From: Marinobacter nauticus
Lineage (GTDB): Bacteria > Pseudomonadota > Gammaproteobacteria > Enterobacterales > Shewanellaceae
Assembly (NCBI RefSeq): GCF_019801015.1
Contig: NZ_JAHVJZ010000006.1
Coordinates: 124,001 to 188,000, forward strand
Reading direction: 5' to 3'
Length of the DNA stretch: 64,000 nt
The notes beneath the pieces were generated by a model that did no database searches, was not told the DNA's origin, and was given only the letters and a program-made list of their open reading frames with translations. The position numbers were made by a program, and so were the translations under genes. Shown one piece after another: positions 8,359-16,893 of the stretch; position 1 is the first letter of the stretch, and each line of letters begins with the position of its first letter.

Positions 8359-10319
8359 CAAGACTCTCCTGTGCGGCGCTGGTTACGGGCCCGGTAAGCT
8401 TCGGGCAGATCAAAGGGCATCAGCGCCTGCTGACGTTCAAATCGGTCGGCATCCGGATTGGCGTTATCCCAGGCGGCAATCTCGGCTTCGCGACGGGCCG
8501 TGTCCGGATGCGCAATGGCGTTATCCACGCCGTAGCCCCGGTAGCCCGGTGGCAGCTCCATTTTCATCACATCCAGTGCTTCGTAACTGAGCGTCGGTGC
8601 AGCCTCGCCTTCCGGCCAGCGCACCAGAGTGCGGTTCAGCCACTCCTGATCATTGCGCTGAGGATAATCTTCACGGGCGTGGGCACCACGGCTTTCGGTA
8701 CGGGCTGCGGCGGCCGTTGCGATACAGAGGGCCAGCTTCAGCATGCGGGGCACCTTAAGCGCCTCCACCAGTTCCGGGTTACTGTGGCGACGCTTGTTCT
8801 GCAGGGCGATATTCTGGCTGCGTTCGAGCAGCGCAGTCAGTTCAGAGACCGCTTTGTCCAACTCAACGCCGGTGCGGAAGATCCCCACCTTATCCATCAT
8901 CAGTTCTTCCATGCTGCGACGCAGGGCATAGGCGTCTTCGCCGTTGTCGCGGGCCAGCAAGGCGTCAATCTCCGCCTGCTCAGCCAGGACAAATTGCTCC
9001 GCCAGGCCACGGTCGCCCATCGGCGTCTCTTTGCTGGCGGCGGCAACCGATTCGCCAACAATCATTCCGGCCACGACGGTTTCGGCGAGCGAGTTCCCGC
9101 CCAGGCGGTTAAAGCCATGCATGTCCCAACACGCCGCTTCACCCACCGCATACAGCCCTTTCAGGCCATCGCTTTCGCCACTGGCGTTGGTGCGCACGCC
9201 ACCCATGGAGTAATGCTGGGTCGGGCGTACCGGGATCCACTCTTTGACCGGGTCGATGCCGAGGAAGTACTGACAGATCTCCTGCACTTCCCGCAGGTTC
9301 TTCTCGATGTGCTCTTTGCCCAGCAGGGTAATGTCGAGCCAGAGGTGATCCCCGTACGGGCTGGGTACGCCTTTGCCCTTACGCATATGCTCGGTCATCC
9401 TGCGGGACACCACGTCACGGGAGGCCAGCTCTTTCTTCTCCGGTTCGTAGTCCGGCATAAAGCGGTGGCCATCCACATCCCGCAACAGGCCGCCGTCACC
9501 GCGACAGCCTTCGGTGGTCAGGATGCCGACCGGCACAATCGCTGTGGGGTGAAACTGCACCGCCTCGGGATTACCAATCGCCACTTTGCCGGTTTCCAGG
9601 GCGATGGCAGCACCAGTGCCTTCACAGATGATGGCATTGGTGGAGACCGACCAGAGTCGGCCATAGCCGCCGGTAGCAATCGTGGTGGTGCGGGCCAGGT
9701 AAGCGATCAACTCGCCGGTAACCAGATTGCGCACCACCGCGCCGTGGCAACGCTCACCGTCGTGGATAAGGCGGACGGCTTCCATCCGCTCGTGAACTTC
9801 GATCCCCATGCCGATGGCCTGATTGTCCAGCGCATACAGCAGAGAGTGGCCGGTACCATCAGAGGTGTAGCAGGTACGCCATTTTTTGGTGCCACCGAAG
9901 TCGCGCGCATTGATCAGGCCGTGGGCCTCCTGCGGCTCCTGCAGGGTCACTTTCTCCGCATTGACCACCACCTGACGCGGCCCGGCGGTAACCCGGGTCC
10001 AGGGCACACCCCAGTTGGCCGCTTCCCGCACGGCTTTCGGCGCCACCTGGGTAAACATGCGCGCCACGTCCTGGTCGCAGCCCCAGTCGGAACCTTTCAC
10101 CGTATCGTGAAAGTGCACGTCTTCGTTGTCCCCTTCGCCCTTTACGCTGTTACCCAGGCTGGCCTGCATGCCACCCTGAGCCGCCGCGGAGTGAGAACGC
10201 TTTGCGGGGATAAGCGACAGGATCGTCGTATCCATGCCCTGCTGGCGACAGGCGATGGCAACGCGCAGACCGGCCAGGCCTCCGCCAATCACCAACGCAT
10301 CGGTGTAGATGGTCTTCAT
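8358..10319 (-). CDS. frdA: Fumarate reductase flavoprotein subunit (Wolinella-type)
   Basis: 653 residues. N-terminal dinucleotide-binding loop GGGLAG at 12-17. His43 in [17 protein letters not shown] is the residue that would carry covalent FAD. The substrate-site stretch [23 protein letters not shown] and the capping-domain Arg (SRDVVSRRM) follow, then [10 protein letters not shown] and the helical C-terminal domain. Length and sequence match Wolinella/Campylobacter FrdA, that is a two-heme, single-cytochrome (type B) enzyme. Reaction: fumarate + quinol to succinate + quinone in anaerobic respiration; the reverse direction cannot be excluded. A 14-base gap separates it from the upstream cytochrome b gene. 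Confidence 0.95.
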   Translation of the reverse strand: MKTIYTDALVIGGGLAGLRVAIACRQQGMDTTILSLIPAKRSHSAAAQGGMQASLGNSVKGEGDNEDVHFHDTVKGSDWGCDQDVARMFTQVAPKAVREAANWGVPWTRVTAGPRQVVVNAEKVTLQEPQEAHGLINARDFGGTKKWRTCYTSDGTGHSLLYALDNQAIGMGIEVHERMEAVRLIHDGERCHGAVVRNLVTGELIAYLARTTTIATGGYGRLWSVSTNAIICEGTGAAIALETGKVAIGNPEAVQFHPTAIVPVGILTTEGCRGDGGLLRDVDGHRFMPDYEPEKKELASRDVVSRRMTEHMRKGKGVPSPYGDHLWLDITLLGKEHIEKNLREVQEICQYFLGIDPVKEWIPVRPTQHYSMGGVRTNASGESDGLKGLYAVGEAACWDMHGFNRLGGNSLAETVVAGMIVGESVAAASKETPMGDRGLAEQFVLAEQAEIDALLARDNGEDAYALRRSMEELMMDKVGIFRTGVELDKAVSELTALLERSQNIALQNKRRHSNPELVEALKVPRMLKLALCIATAAAARTESRGAHAREDYPQRNDQEWLNRTLVRWPEGEAAPTLSYEALDVMKMELPPGYRGYGVDNAIAHPDTARREAEIAAWDNANPDADRFERQQALMPFDLPEAYRARNQRRTGES

Positions 10320-10333
10320 TGCTTCCTTTTCTC

Positions 10334-11017
10334 TTAGTTAGCCAACTGGGCGTAGCGGACAAAGGCCAGCAGCGAAGCCAGGCCAATGCCAATAAACAGG
10401 AGGCTGAGCAGACTGCGCAGTCTGACCAGCCAGGCGCGGCGCTCCGGGGTTACCGAGCACCATTTCATCACCAGGCGGTATACCCCCACCACGGCGTGAA
10501 GCTCCACCGCCAGCAACAAAGGCAGATAGAGCCAGATCATTCTCTGATCCCAAATCCGCGCTGCGGACCCTTCCGGGCCAATGGTTTCCGGCTGGTTGAT
10601 CATCATCCACAGATGCGCCGGCAACAGCAGAAACAGAACGAACCCGGTGATCACCTGCCAGCGCCACAGTCGGGTTTCCGGGTTGGGGATCTGCCCCATC
10701 TGCCGATTCAGGGCCCGCCACTGGCGCAGGTTTTGGGGAAACTTTCTCAGCGCGGCCGCTGCGTGCAGGGCCACCAGCACCAACACCACCAGACCCATCA
10801 GGCTGACCACCACCGGATAGCCCTGACCGGCCGGGTCCAGAAACGCCAGCTCCATATTCCGGGCCACAAAGCGCATCGCTTCCGGCCCGAACAAAATGGA
10901 GGAAACCAGCAATAAGTGAACCCAGAGAAACAGGGCCAGCAGGCCCCCACTCAGGCTTTGGGCCAGGTCCGCCTTGGCGGACCAGCGGGACAGTCGGGGG
11001 GAGATCCGCGCTTTCAT
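10334..11017 (-). CDS. frdC: Fumarate reductase cytochrome b subunit, canonical copy (FrdC1)
   Basis: 227 residues with five transmembrane segments, aligning throughout with Wolinella FrdC as I remember it (RKFPxNxRQW, [14 protein letters not shown] and [13 protein letters not shown] are near-identical landmarks). All four heme-ligand histidines are present: His34 and His135 (distal heme pair), His85 and His174 (proximal pair). Glu56 aligns with the essential quinol-site Glu66 of Wolinella, and Glu172 with the E-pathway Glu180. A ribosome site AAGGAT lies six bases before ATG 11017. Of the three cytochrome genes this is the one fit to be the ordinary quinol-oxidising anchor. An inverted repeat (11036-11052) sits just upstream. 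Confidence 0.93.
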   Translation of the reverse strand: MKARISPRLSRWSAKADLAQSLSGGLLALFLWVHLLLVSSILFGPEAMRFVARNMELAFLDPAGQGYPVVVSLMGLVVLVLVALHAAAALRKFPQNLRQWRALNRQMGQIPNPETRLWRWQVITGFVLFLLLPAHLWMMINQPETIGPEGSAARIWDQRMIWLYLPLLLAVELHAVVGVYRLVMKWCSVTPERRAWLVRLRSLLSLLFIGIGLASLLAFVRYAQLAN

Positions 11018-11109
11018 CGTCTTATCCTTGTTCTGATCGAATCCGGTTCGATAACAGGTTTATCACCTACCGGACATTGAGAACCCGATCAAGGACAAAG
11101 TTTCGACGA

Positions 11110-11811
11110 TTACTTGCCCACCATCACGGTTTTGCCCTGGTTAAAGGACAAACCATTACTGATGTGGGCCCCGAGGCTGACGCTGCCGAGTACCAGCAGA
11201 TACACCACCAACGCCAACGCGCCGCGGCGCAGAGTCTGGCGCTGGCCAAAGTCCGGCCACCATTTCAGAACCAGACGAACCAGCCCCACCACCGCGTGAA
11301 GCACCGCCAAAGGCAGCAGCAGGCCATACAGCAGCCAGCCGCCTTCATTGACGATGCGCAGCGCCGAGGGCTCAACGCCAATGTTGTGAGGCTGCGTCAT
11401 CATGGTGATCAAATGGACCGGAAGCACCAGCATCAGGGCAATGCCAGTAAACAACTGCGCGGCCCAGAGCCAGGTGCCACCGTGGCGGACCTGCCCCAAC
11501 TGACGACGCAGAGTGCGCCATTGGCGGTACTGAATCGGTACCCGGCGCATCGCGGCCCAGACGTGCAGGGCAAGCAAAGACAGGATGACCAGTGCGGCCA
11601 GCACCACCATGGCGGCATAGCCATGTCCGGCGGGATCAGCCCAACCGGCGTGGAGGAACCAGGCCACCGCTTCGAAAGCGTGAGGACCAACAAGGATGCT
11701 GGCTTCCAGATGCAGATGCATCAGAAGGAAAAGGGCAAGAACGCCGCCGCACAGCCCCTGGATGAGGTCCATCCGGGCTGGGCCGCGGCCAAATGAGATC
11801 AGTTTGCGCAT
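11110..11811 (-). CDS. Second FrdC-like cytochrome b, four histidines but lacking both key glutamates (FrdC2)
   Basis: 233 residues, five transmembrane segments, clearly paralogous to the neighbouring FrdC (RRVPIQYRQW, HLITMMTQPHNIG, LHAVVGLVRLVLKW). The four heme histidines are kept (His32, His83, His133, His172), so two b hemes are expected. The residue aligned with the quinol-site Glu66 of Wolinella is His54, and the E-pathway glutamate is Val170. By analogy with Wolinella mutants, it should not oxidise menaquinol in the usual way. It may use a different quinone, hand electrons to another partner, or work without the compensating proton path. It is the first gene behind the FNR-type promoter. 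No clear ribosome site precedes ATG 11811. Confidence 0.9.
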   Translation of the reverse strand: MRKLISFGRGPARMDLIQGLCGGVLALFLLMHLHLEASILVGPHAFEAVAWFLHAGWADPAGHGYAAMVVLAALVILSLLALHVWAAMRRVPIQYRQWRTLRRQLGQVRHGGTWLWAAQLFTGIALMLVLPVHLITMMTQPHNIGVEPSALRIVNEGGWLLYGLLLPLAVLHAVVGLVRLVLKWWPDFGQRQTLRRGALALVVYLLVLGSVSLGAHISNGLSFNQGKTVMVGK

Positions 11812-11848
11812 GGTAGGGCTTCACGCCGAGGTAACAGTTCAGCCTGTC

Positions 11849-11890
11849 ACAATAGGCTCGGCGGAGCGCGCAGGAATTGATTCGAATCAA
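11849..11890 (-). promoter_or_regulatory. FNR-dependent class II promoter of frdC2-frdC1-frdA-frdB
   Basis: TTGATTCGAATCAA at 11877-11890 is a perfect FNR box (TTGAT-N4-ATCAA). On the minus strand a -10-like TATTGT occupies 11849-11854. With a start near 11842 the box is centred at -41.5, exactly the class II activator position. The leader to ATG 11811 is about 31 nt. This predicts anaerobic activation by FNR (EtrA). Confidence 0.82.
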
Positions 11891-11895
11891 GCTCA

Positions 11896-11938
11896 GACGA
11901 AGATCACATTGGTCGGGCCAATGGCTGAGATCTTCGTC
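11896..11938. repeat. Long two-part hairpin between frdC3 and frdC2
   Basis: Outer arms GACGAAGATC (11896-11905) and GATCTTCGTC (11929-11938) pair perfectly. Inner arms CATTGG (11907-11912) and CCAATG (11918-11923) pair around TCGGG. No T-run follows on either strand, so it is not a standard terminator. It could be a transcript-stabilising or attenuating hairpin after frdC3, placed right before the FNR box. Confidence 0.6.
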
Positions 11939-11963
11939 ACGCTGAATCGCCGGTCACGGCCAT

Positions 11964-12629
11964 TCAGAAGGCAAAACCCGGTACACCGCGGATAATGGCG
12001 ATGGCGACCGCCCCGCTTATCAGCACGGTATAGGAAGCCATGACCCATTTTCGGCTGCGGTGGTAAGGCGCATCCGGGTTGCTGGTGCGCCAGCGGAAAA
12101 GCAGGCGGATAAGACCCAGTACGGCATGGATTAGCAGCAGCGGGACCAGCATGACGTAGGCCAGGCGGCTGCCCAGGGACGTCAGTCGATGATACCAGTC
12201 GTCAAACGCCGGGTCCGGCGGAGACAGCATCAGCGTGTAGCACAGGATAAAGGTCAGTGGCACCAGCAGGATGCCCGTCGCCACCTGAATGTGGTGGTAC
12301 ACCGTTTCCCAGCGGACAGCGGGCTTGCGGCCAAAACCGTGGCGATCTTTGAGCGGCGGTTTGGTGCAGGGCTGCGTCATGGCCAGGTAGCCATGAACAA
12401 AGAACATGCTCAGCAGGATGATGGTGGCAGCCCACTCAGCCAGGGAGTTTTCCTGAGGGCAGCCGTGGATCCAGTCACGGATCGGGCCGAGCGGGCGGGG
12501 ACCCAGCACCTGGCCGAAACCCCATTGAAAGGAGAGCAGGCATTCAAGGGCCAAAATGCCACCGATGGTGGCCTGCAACCATCGTCGGTATAAAGCGAAT
12601 CGACGCGGCGAGGCGTGAGGCGTGTTCAT
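11964..12629 (-). CDS. Divergent FrdC-like cytochrome b with only the proximal heme ligands (FrdC3)
   Basis: 221 residues with about five transmembrane segments, alignable to the two downstream paralogues (TIGGILAL, VLGP, FFVHGYLAM, HIQVATGILL, LLLIHAVLGLIRLLFRW). His79 and His168 correspond to the proximal-heme pair. The two distal-heme positions are Ser33 and Leu129, so both distal ligands are lost together and a one-heme subunit is predicted. It also lacks both functional glutamates. It is separated from frdC2 by 152 bases holding a hairpin and the FNR promoter, so it may be transcribed on its own. The gene stays intact and in frame, arguing against a pseudogene. Role unknown: an alternative anchor, an assembly factor or part of a different electron-transfer branch. 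Confidence 0.85.
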   Translation of the reverse strand: MNTPHASPRRFALYRRWLQATIGGILALECLLSFQWGFGQVLGPRPLGPIRDWIHGCPQENSLAEWAATIILLSMFFVHGYLAMTQPCTKPPLKDRHGFGRKPAVRWETVYHHIQVATGILLVPLTFILCYTLMLSPPDPAFDDWYHRLTSLGSRLAYVMLVPLLLIHAVLGLIRLLFRWRTSNPDAPYHRSRKWVMASYTVLISGAVAIAIIRGVPGFAF

Positions 12630-12828
12630 GCAACAATCAAAATGAAATAAAGTCCCCTAACATACCGAGCTTACTGTGATCCAGACCGTGACCTGAATCA
12701 TATTGAACCATCCACTAGCGCCTTTATCCGGCCCGTTCCGGTTCGACCGCTGAAAAAAGAAACGCTGGCGAATCCGGGCTGAGCCATTACAATTCGCCTC
12801 CAAATCCACCCTTTATCCAGAGAGACGT

Positions 12829-13716
12829 ATGGCCTGGATCCAGATCCGACTCAACGCCAATAACGAAACCGCCGAAACCATCAGTGACGAACTGATGGAG
12901 CTGGGCGCTGCTTCCGTAACCTTTGTGGACGCCCATGACACTCCGGTGTTCGAGCCGCTGCCCGGCGAGACCCGCCTGTGGGGCGACACCGATGTGATTG
13001 GCCTGTTCGATGCCATTACCGATATGGCGCCGGTGATCGAAGCGCTGAAGGCGATGCCTGAGCTGGCCAACCAGATGACCTACAAAGTGGAAGCGCTCGA
13101 AGATAAGGACTGGGAGCGGGAGTGGATGGACAACTTCCACCCGATGCAGTTTGGTCGTCGCCTGTGGATCTGCCCGTCCTGGCGGGAAGCCCCGGAGCCG
13201 GATGCCGTTAACGTGATGCTGGACCCGGGCCTGGCCTTTGGTACCGGCACCCACCCCACCACCGCGCTGTGTCTGACCTGGCTCGATGGCCTGGCGCTGT
13301 CCGACAAGTCCGTGGTTGATTTTGGCTGCGGCTCCGGCATCCTTGCCATCGCCGCAATCAAGCTGGGAGCCCAGACCGTGGTGGGTCTGGACATCGACCC
13401 CCAGGCACTCACCGCTTCTGCCGACAACGCTCAGCGTAACGGCGTAGAAGAGAAGCTGACCGTCTACCTGCCCAAAGACCAGCCCGCCGATCTGCAGGCA
13501 GATGTGGTCGTCGCCAACATTCTCGCGGGTCCACTGCGCGAGCTGGCTCCGGTGATCAGCGGCCTGGTCAAACCCGGTGGCCAATTGGCGCTGTCCGGCT
13601 TGCTGGTGGAGCAGGCGGAAGAGCTGCGCGACGTATACAGTCAGTGGTTCGAACTGAACCCCACCGCCATTGAAGGCGACTGGTGCCGACTGGATGGCAC
13701 CAAGCGCAGTAACTGA
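12829..13716 (+). CDS. prmA: Ribosomal protein L11 methyltransferase
   Basis: 295 residues (family about 293). The N-terminal L11-recognition domain starts MAWIQIRLN. The linker and SAM-binding Rossmann domain contain [14 protein letters not shown], the glycine-rich motif [15 protein letters not shown], the acidic end of strand 2 ([11 protein letters not shown]) and the catalytic-side [10 protein letters not shown]. It trimethylates several positions of ribosomal protein L11 in the cytosol. The start ATG at 12829 follows AGAGAG. It lies upstream of dusB-fis as in many gammaproteobacteria. A 214-base gap with its own promoter separates it from dusB. Confidence 0.97.
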   Translation: MAWIQIRLNANNETAETISDELMELGAASVTFVDAHDTPVFEPLPGETRLWGDTDVIGLFDAITDMAPVIEALKAMPELANQMTYKVEALEDKDWEREWMDNFHPMQFGRRLWICPSWREAPEPDAVNVMLDPGLAFGTGTHPTTALCLTWLDGLALSDKSVVDFGCGSGILAIAAIKLGAQTVVGLDIDPQALTASADNAQRNGVEEKLTVYLPKDQPADLQADVVVANILAGPLRELAPVISGLVKPGGQLALSGLLVEQAEELRDVYSQWFELNPTAIEGDWCRLDGTKRSN

Positions 13717-13870
13717 CACCGATTCGTTTACTCCTTGACCGGAGCAAAATTTAGACAATCCAGGGGCGTGCAGGAAAGTGAGTGACCGCTAACGTCACCA
13801 TCCCCATGACGCCCCGATTTTCCCAATCATTGTCAAGCAAAAAAATTTGCGCCGCGTTCATTTTCTAACC

Positions 13871-13908
13871 TTCCCAGGTCTGAAAAAAAGGAGTAATATT
13901 CGCCCCCT
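13871..13908 (+). promoter_or_regulatory. dusB-fis promoter with GC-rich discriminator
   Basis: TAATAT at 13894-13899 is followed by TCGCCCCCTC, a GC-rich discriminator as found at stringently controlled promoters. The block resembles the E. coli dusB-fis promoter (A-run, then GTAATATACGCC) as I recall it. The -35 is weak (TTCCCA, 13871-13876). It places the transcript start near 13906, which rules out the longer dusB reading from 13847. Confidence 0.55.
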
Positions 13909-13930
13909 CGTAAACGAGCGGGACGGAAAA

Positions 13931-14896
13931 GTGACCTTGAAGATTGGACCCTATCAACTGGATAACCAGCTGATCGTGGCCCCGATGGCCGGCGTCACGG
14001 ATCTCCCTTTTCGCCAGCTGTGCCGTCGCCTAGGCGCCGGACTGGCCGTGTCAGAGATGCTCTCATCCAACCCCCTGGTGTGGGCAACGGAGAAATCCAT
14101 GGCACGGATGGACCACAGTGGTGAAACTGGTATCCGTTCCGTCCAAATCGCCGGATGCGAACCCGAGTTGATGGCTCAGGCTGCCCAGTTCAATGTGGAA
14201 CGGGGTGCGCAGATCATCGACATCAATATGGGTTGCCCGGCCAAAAAAGTTAACAAGAAGCTGGCTGGCTCAGCACTGCTGCGCCACCCGGATCTGGTGC
14301 GCCAAATCCTCGAAGCCGTGGTCAATGCGGTCGAGGTGCCGGTGACCCTCAAGATCCGCACCGGATGGGATCCGGACAACCGCAACGGCGTCGAGATTGC
14401 TCGTATCGCCGAACAGCATGGTATCGCGGCCCTCGCCGTGCACGGTCGTACCCGACAGTGCATGTATAAAGGCGAAGCGGAATACGACACCATTGCTGCC
14501 ATTAAGCGGTCAGTCTCCATTCCGGTGATCGCCAATGGCGACATCGACAGCCCGGAGAAAGCCAAGCACGTCTTGGATTACACCGGCGTTGATGGGCTCA
14601 TGATTGGTCGTCCGGCTCAGGGTCGTCCCTGGATCTTCCGTGAGATTCAGCACTACCTGGCCACCGGAGAACACCTTCCCTCCCCCTCACGGGAAGAGCG
14701 GAAGGAACTGATGCTGGGACATCTGGACCACCTGCATGCCTTCTATGGCGACGAGCGCGGCATGCGCATCGCCCGGAAACACGTGGGTTGGTACCTGGAT
14801 AACCAGCAGCAGCCGGAAATGCGGCGCCAGTTCAACGCCCTGGACAGCGCCAGCGCACAGCGCGACGCCCTGGCCGGCTTCTTCGAACAACATTGA
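13931..14896 (+). CDS. dusB: tRNA-dihydrouridine synthase B
   Basis: 321 residues from GTG 13931, preceded by GGACGGA; TTG 13937 would give MKIGPYQL, even closer to the family start. An in-frame ATG at 13847 lies upstream of the apparent promoter and is rejected. FMN-binding TIM-barrel motifs are present: [13 protein letters not shown] near the N-terminus, [20 protein letters not shown] with the catalytic Cys, KIRTGW, and [12 protein letters not shown]. It reduces specific uridines in tRNA using NADPH. It forms an operon with fis (26-base gap), the classical arrangement that lets fis be expressed behind dusB. Confidence 0.96.
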   Translation: MTLKIGPYQLDNQLIVAPMAGVTDLPFRQLCRRLGAGLAVSEMLSSNPLVWATEKSMARMDHSGETGIRSVQIAGCEPELMAQAAQFNVERGAQIIDINMGCPAKKVNKKLAGSALLRHPDLVRQILEAVVNAVEVPVTLKIRTGWDPDNRNGVEIARIAEQHGIAALAVHGRTRQCMYKGEAEYDTIAAIKRSVSIPVIANGDIDSPEKAKHVLDYTGVDGLMIGRPAQGRPWIFREIQHYLATGEHLPSPSREERKELMLGHLDHLHAFYGDERGMRIARKHVGWYLDNQQQPEMRRQFNALDSASAQRDALAGFFEQH

Positions 14897-14922
14897 TTGT
14901 AAAGAGACAGAGCAAAGACAGT

Positions 14923-15231
14923 ATGTTTGACCAGCAGAACTCCTTTTCTGAAGCGCACCAACTGACCGTAGGCCAGATCGAAACCCCGAACGGTACCGTT
15001 AAGCCCCAGTTACTGCGCGACTCCGTGAAGCGTGCCGTAAGCAACTACTTTGCTCAACTGGACGGTCAGGAAGCCTCCGAAGTGTACGAAATGGTGCTGT
15101 GCGAAGTGGAACAACCGCTGCTGGACATCGTCATGCAGTACACCCGTGGTAACCAGACCCGTGCTGCCAACATCCTCGGCATCAACCGCGGTACCCTGCG
15201 TAAGAAGCTGAAGAAGTACGGCATGAACTAA
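14923..15231 (+). CDS. fis: DNA-binding protein Fis
   Basis: 102 residues from ATG 14923 (MFDQQNSF, E. coli Fis is 98). A longer frame from 14893 overlaps dusB and adds ten unlikely residues. The C-terminal helix-turn-helix ([26 protein letters not shown]) is essentially that of enterobacterial Fis, and the N-terminal beta-hairpin region is looser. It is a nucleoid protein that bends DNA, activates rRNA and other promoters and assists inversion and excision. It is the last gene before a strong terminator. Confidence 0.98.
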   Translation: MFDQQNSFSEAHQLTVGQIETPNGTVKPQLLRDSVKRAVSNYFAQLDGQEASEVYEMVLCEVEQPLLDIVMQYTRGNQTRAANILGINRGTLRKKLKKYGMN

Positions 15232-15254
15232 GCATTGCCATCTGGCAGATGCTT

Positions 15255-15292
15255 AAAGGCCCTTTGTCTCCCTGAGACAAAGGGCCTTTTTA
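15255..15292 (+). terminator. Intrinsic terminator after fis
   Basis: A perfect long stem AAAGGCCCTTTGTCTC / GAGACAAAGGGCCTTT with a CCT loop, ending in a T-run. Confidence 0.95.
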
Positions 15293-15320
15293 TTGCGTTA
15301 CCGATGCCTTCAGACCGGCA

Positions 15321-15890
15321 TTAACGGGAACCCACTGAACCGGCGTACTGGGCTTTGACGTCGTCAATCAGCCCGGCCCACTGGGGATAGCGTTGCAGGC
15401 TGTTCTCCAGCTCGCCCCACGGCGCCATCACCTTTGCCATATCCGGCTCACGGCCATCAGCCTGCTTGACCCACTGATGCAGATAGACAAAAGCGGAAGC
15501 CCGGTAGTTGGCCAGGCAGTGCACCAGCACCTCTTGCCCTTTATAGGTCTCCATCATGTTGAAAAACGCCTCAACGTCTTCCACTTTGGGATTCTGCCAG
15601 TCCACCGGAATCGCTACGTAAGTCATCCCGTTACCGGTCACCAGCTCGGCTTCGTTGTCATAGTCTTTATTGTTGCCGTCCGGCATCAGGTTAATCACCA
15701 CATCCACCCCCGCCGCTTTCAGCGCAGGGAAATCGGCAGGCGCGGGTAATCCCGACGTCACCAGTGAAGGGGAAATGGCCTGAAAAGCACGGATATCCTG
15801 CAGGGGGCTCACTTCTACCGGCTGAGCCATGGCCATCGGCGCTGCCCACAGCGCCGCTATCAGAGGAAGCAGTTTCATCATCCATTCCAT
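15321..15890 (-). CDS. Secreted PTP-superfamily protein with short CX4R loop
   Basis: 189 residues. A signal peptide (about 1-22, ending AMAQ) predicts periplasmic location; an internal Met five codons in could be the true start. The fold signature is that of beta-lactamase-hydrolase-like/dual-specificity phosphatases: SGLPAPADFPALKAAGVDVVINL early, then VLVHCLANYRASAF with Cys125 and Arg130. The loop is Cys-X4-Arg, one residue shorter than the classical HCX5R loop, as in the BLH-type subgroup that I recall. Whether it hydrolyses phosphoesters is unknown. The gene stands alone, convergent with fis across the terminator. Confidence 0.8.
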   Translation of the reverse strand: MEWMMKLLPLIAALWAAPMAMAQPVEVSPLQDIRAFQAISPSLVTSGLPAPADFPALKAAGVDVVINLMPDGNNKDYDNEAELVTGNGMTYVAIPVDWQNPKVEDVEAFFNMMETYKGQEVLVHCLANYRASAFVYLHQWVKQADGREPDMAKVMAPWGELENSLQRYPQWAGLIDDVKAQYAGSVGSR

Positions 15891-16116
15891 TGAGTATCGC
15901 GAACCATACTACTGGCCCGTTGGTCACCGAAAAGTTCACGGTATTTTTCCGCGCTGAGCGCGCACACGCACTCTTTCATACCCGCCCGGTCCCGGCAAGG
16001 GGCAGAGGGATTTTGTCAAAAGCGAATGCAGATCCGCCGGCTTATTTGCCCTCACCTGCTCAACTGGTAAACTCTTGCCCCGTTATCGTTAGAACTTAGA
16101 CAGAGCGAGAATCCCG

Positions 16117-16833
16117 ATGGGACGCAGTTTTGAAGTGCGTAAGGCCTCCATGGCCAAGACCGCAGGTCAGAAGACCAAGGTTTATTCCAAGTACAGTAAA
16201 GAGATCTACGTGGTGGCCAAAAACGGCAGCCCTGACCCGGAAACCAACCTGGCACTGCGCAGCCTGATCGACCGTGCCAAGAAAGACCAGGTGCCGGCTC
16301 ACGTGATCGACAAAGCGATCGACAAAGCCAAAGGCGGTGCGGGTGAAGACTACGTACCGGCTCGTTACGAAGGTTTCGGCCCGGGTAACTGCATGGTGAT
16401 CGTTGACTGTCTGACCGACAACAACAACCGCACCTTTACCGACGTACGTCAGTGCTTCGTGAAAACCAATGCCAAGATTGGCTCTCCCGGTGTTGTGGCG
16501 CACATGTTCGATCACCAGGCGATCTTCTGCTTCGCCGGTGACGACGAAGATGGCGTACTGGAAGCGCTGATGATGGCGGACGTTGATGTGACCGACGTGG
16601 AAGTGGAAGACGGTGTAACCACCGTATTCGCACCGAACACCGAATACTTCAAGGCCAAGACCGCCCTGCTGGAATCCTTCCCGGGCATCGAATTCGATGT
16701 GGAAGAGATCACCTTCGTGCCTCAGACCTACACCAAGATCGAAGGCGACGACGTGGCCATGTTCGAGAAGTTCCTGGCGATGCTGGAAGACTGCGACGAC
16801 GTGCAGAACGTGTACCACAACGCCGAACTGTAA
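16117..16833 (+). CDS. yeeN: YebC/PmpR-family protein, YeeN subgroup
   Basis: 238 residues, the same length as E. coli YeeN. It has the subgroup start [20 protein letters not shown], with Lys-rich positions in place of the MAGHSKW start of YebC proper, followed by [29 protein letters not shown] and RYEGFGPG. It ends in the acidic [12 protein letters not shown]. Members are annotated as transcriptional regulators or, in the TACO1 relatives, as translation activators relieving ribosome pausing. The cellular role of YeeN is not settled. A single gene with its own terminator. Confidence 0.93.
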   Translation: MGRSFEVRKASMAKTAGQKTKVYSKYSKEIYVVAKNGSPDPETNLALRSLIDRAKKDQVPAHVIDKAIDKAKGGAGEDYVPARYEGFGPGNCMVIVDCLTDNNNRTFTDVRQCFVKTNAKIGSPGVVAHMFDHQAIFCFAGDDEDGVLEALMMADVDVTDVEVEDGVTTVFAPNTEYFKAKTALLESFPGIEFDVEEITFVPQTYTKIEGDDVAMFEKFLAMLEDCDDVQNVYHNAEL

Positions 16834-16848
16834 GCGTTGCGGGCAAAG

Positions 16849-16876
16849 AAAAAGCCGGTCATTGACCGGCTTTTTT
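16849..16876. terminator. Bidirectional terminator between yeeN and gabD
   Basis: AAAAAGCCGGTC, loop ATT, GACCGGCTTTTTT, between two convergent stops (16833 and 16894). A-run and T-run on both sides allow use in both directions. Confidence 0.92.
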
Positions 16877-16893
16877 GTTTTCAGGGGGCGCGT

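Noticed and set aside
8508-10337. Plus-strand 609-codon frame opposite frdA
   Set aside because: frdA carries unmistakable flavoprotein motifs in the other strand; the shadow has no ribosome site or domain.
11036-11052. ATCGAA-TCCGG-TTCGAT inverted repeat before frdC1 as a second FNR-like operator
   Set aside because: Half-sites and spacing do not match FNR, and no promoter was found around it; perhaps only a small mRNA hairpin.
13847-13930. N-terminal extension of dusB from ATG 13847
   Set aside because: Lies upstream of the fis-type promoter and lacks similarity to DusB; GTG 13931 or TTG 13937 fits family length.
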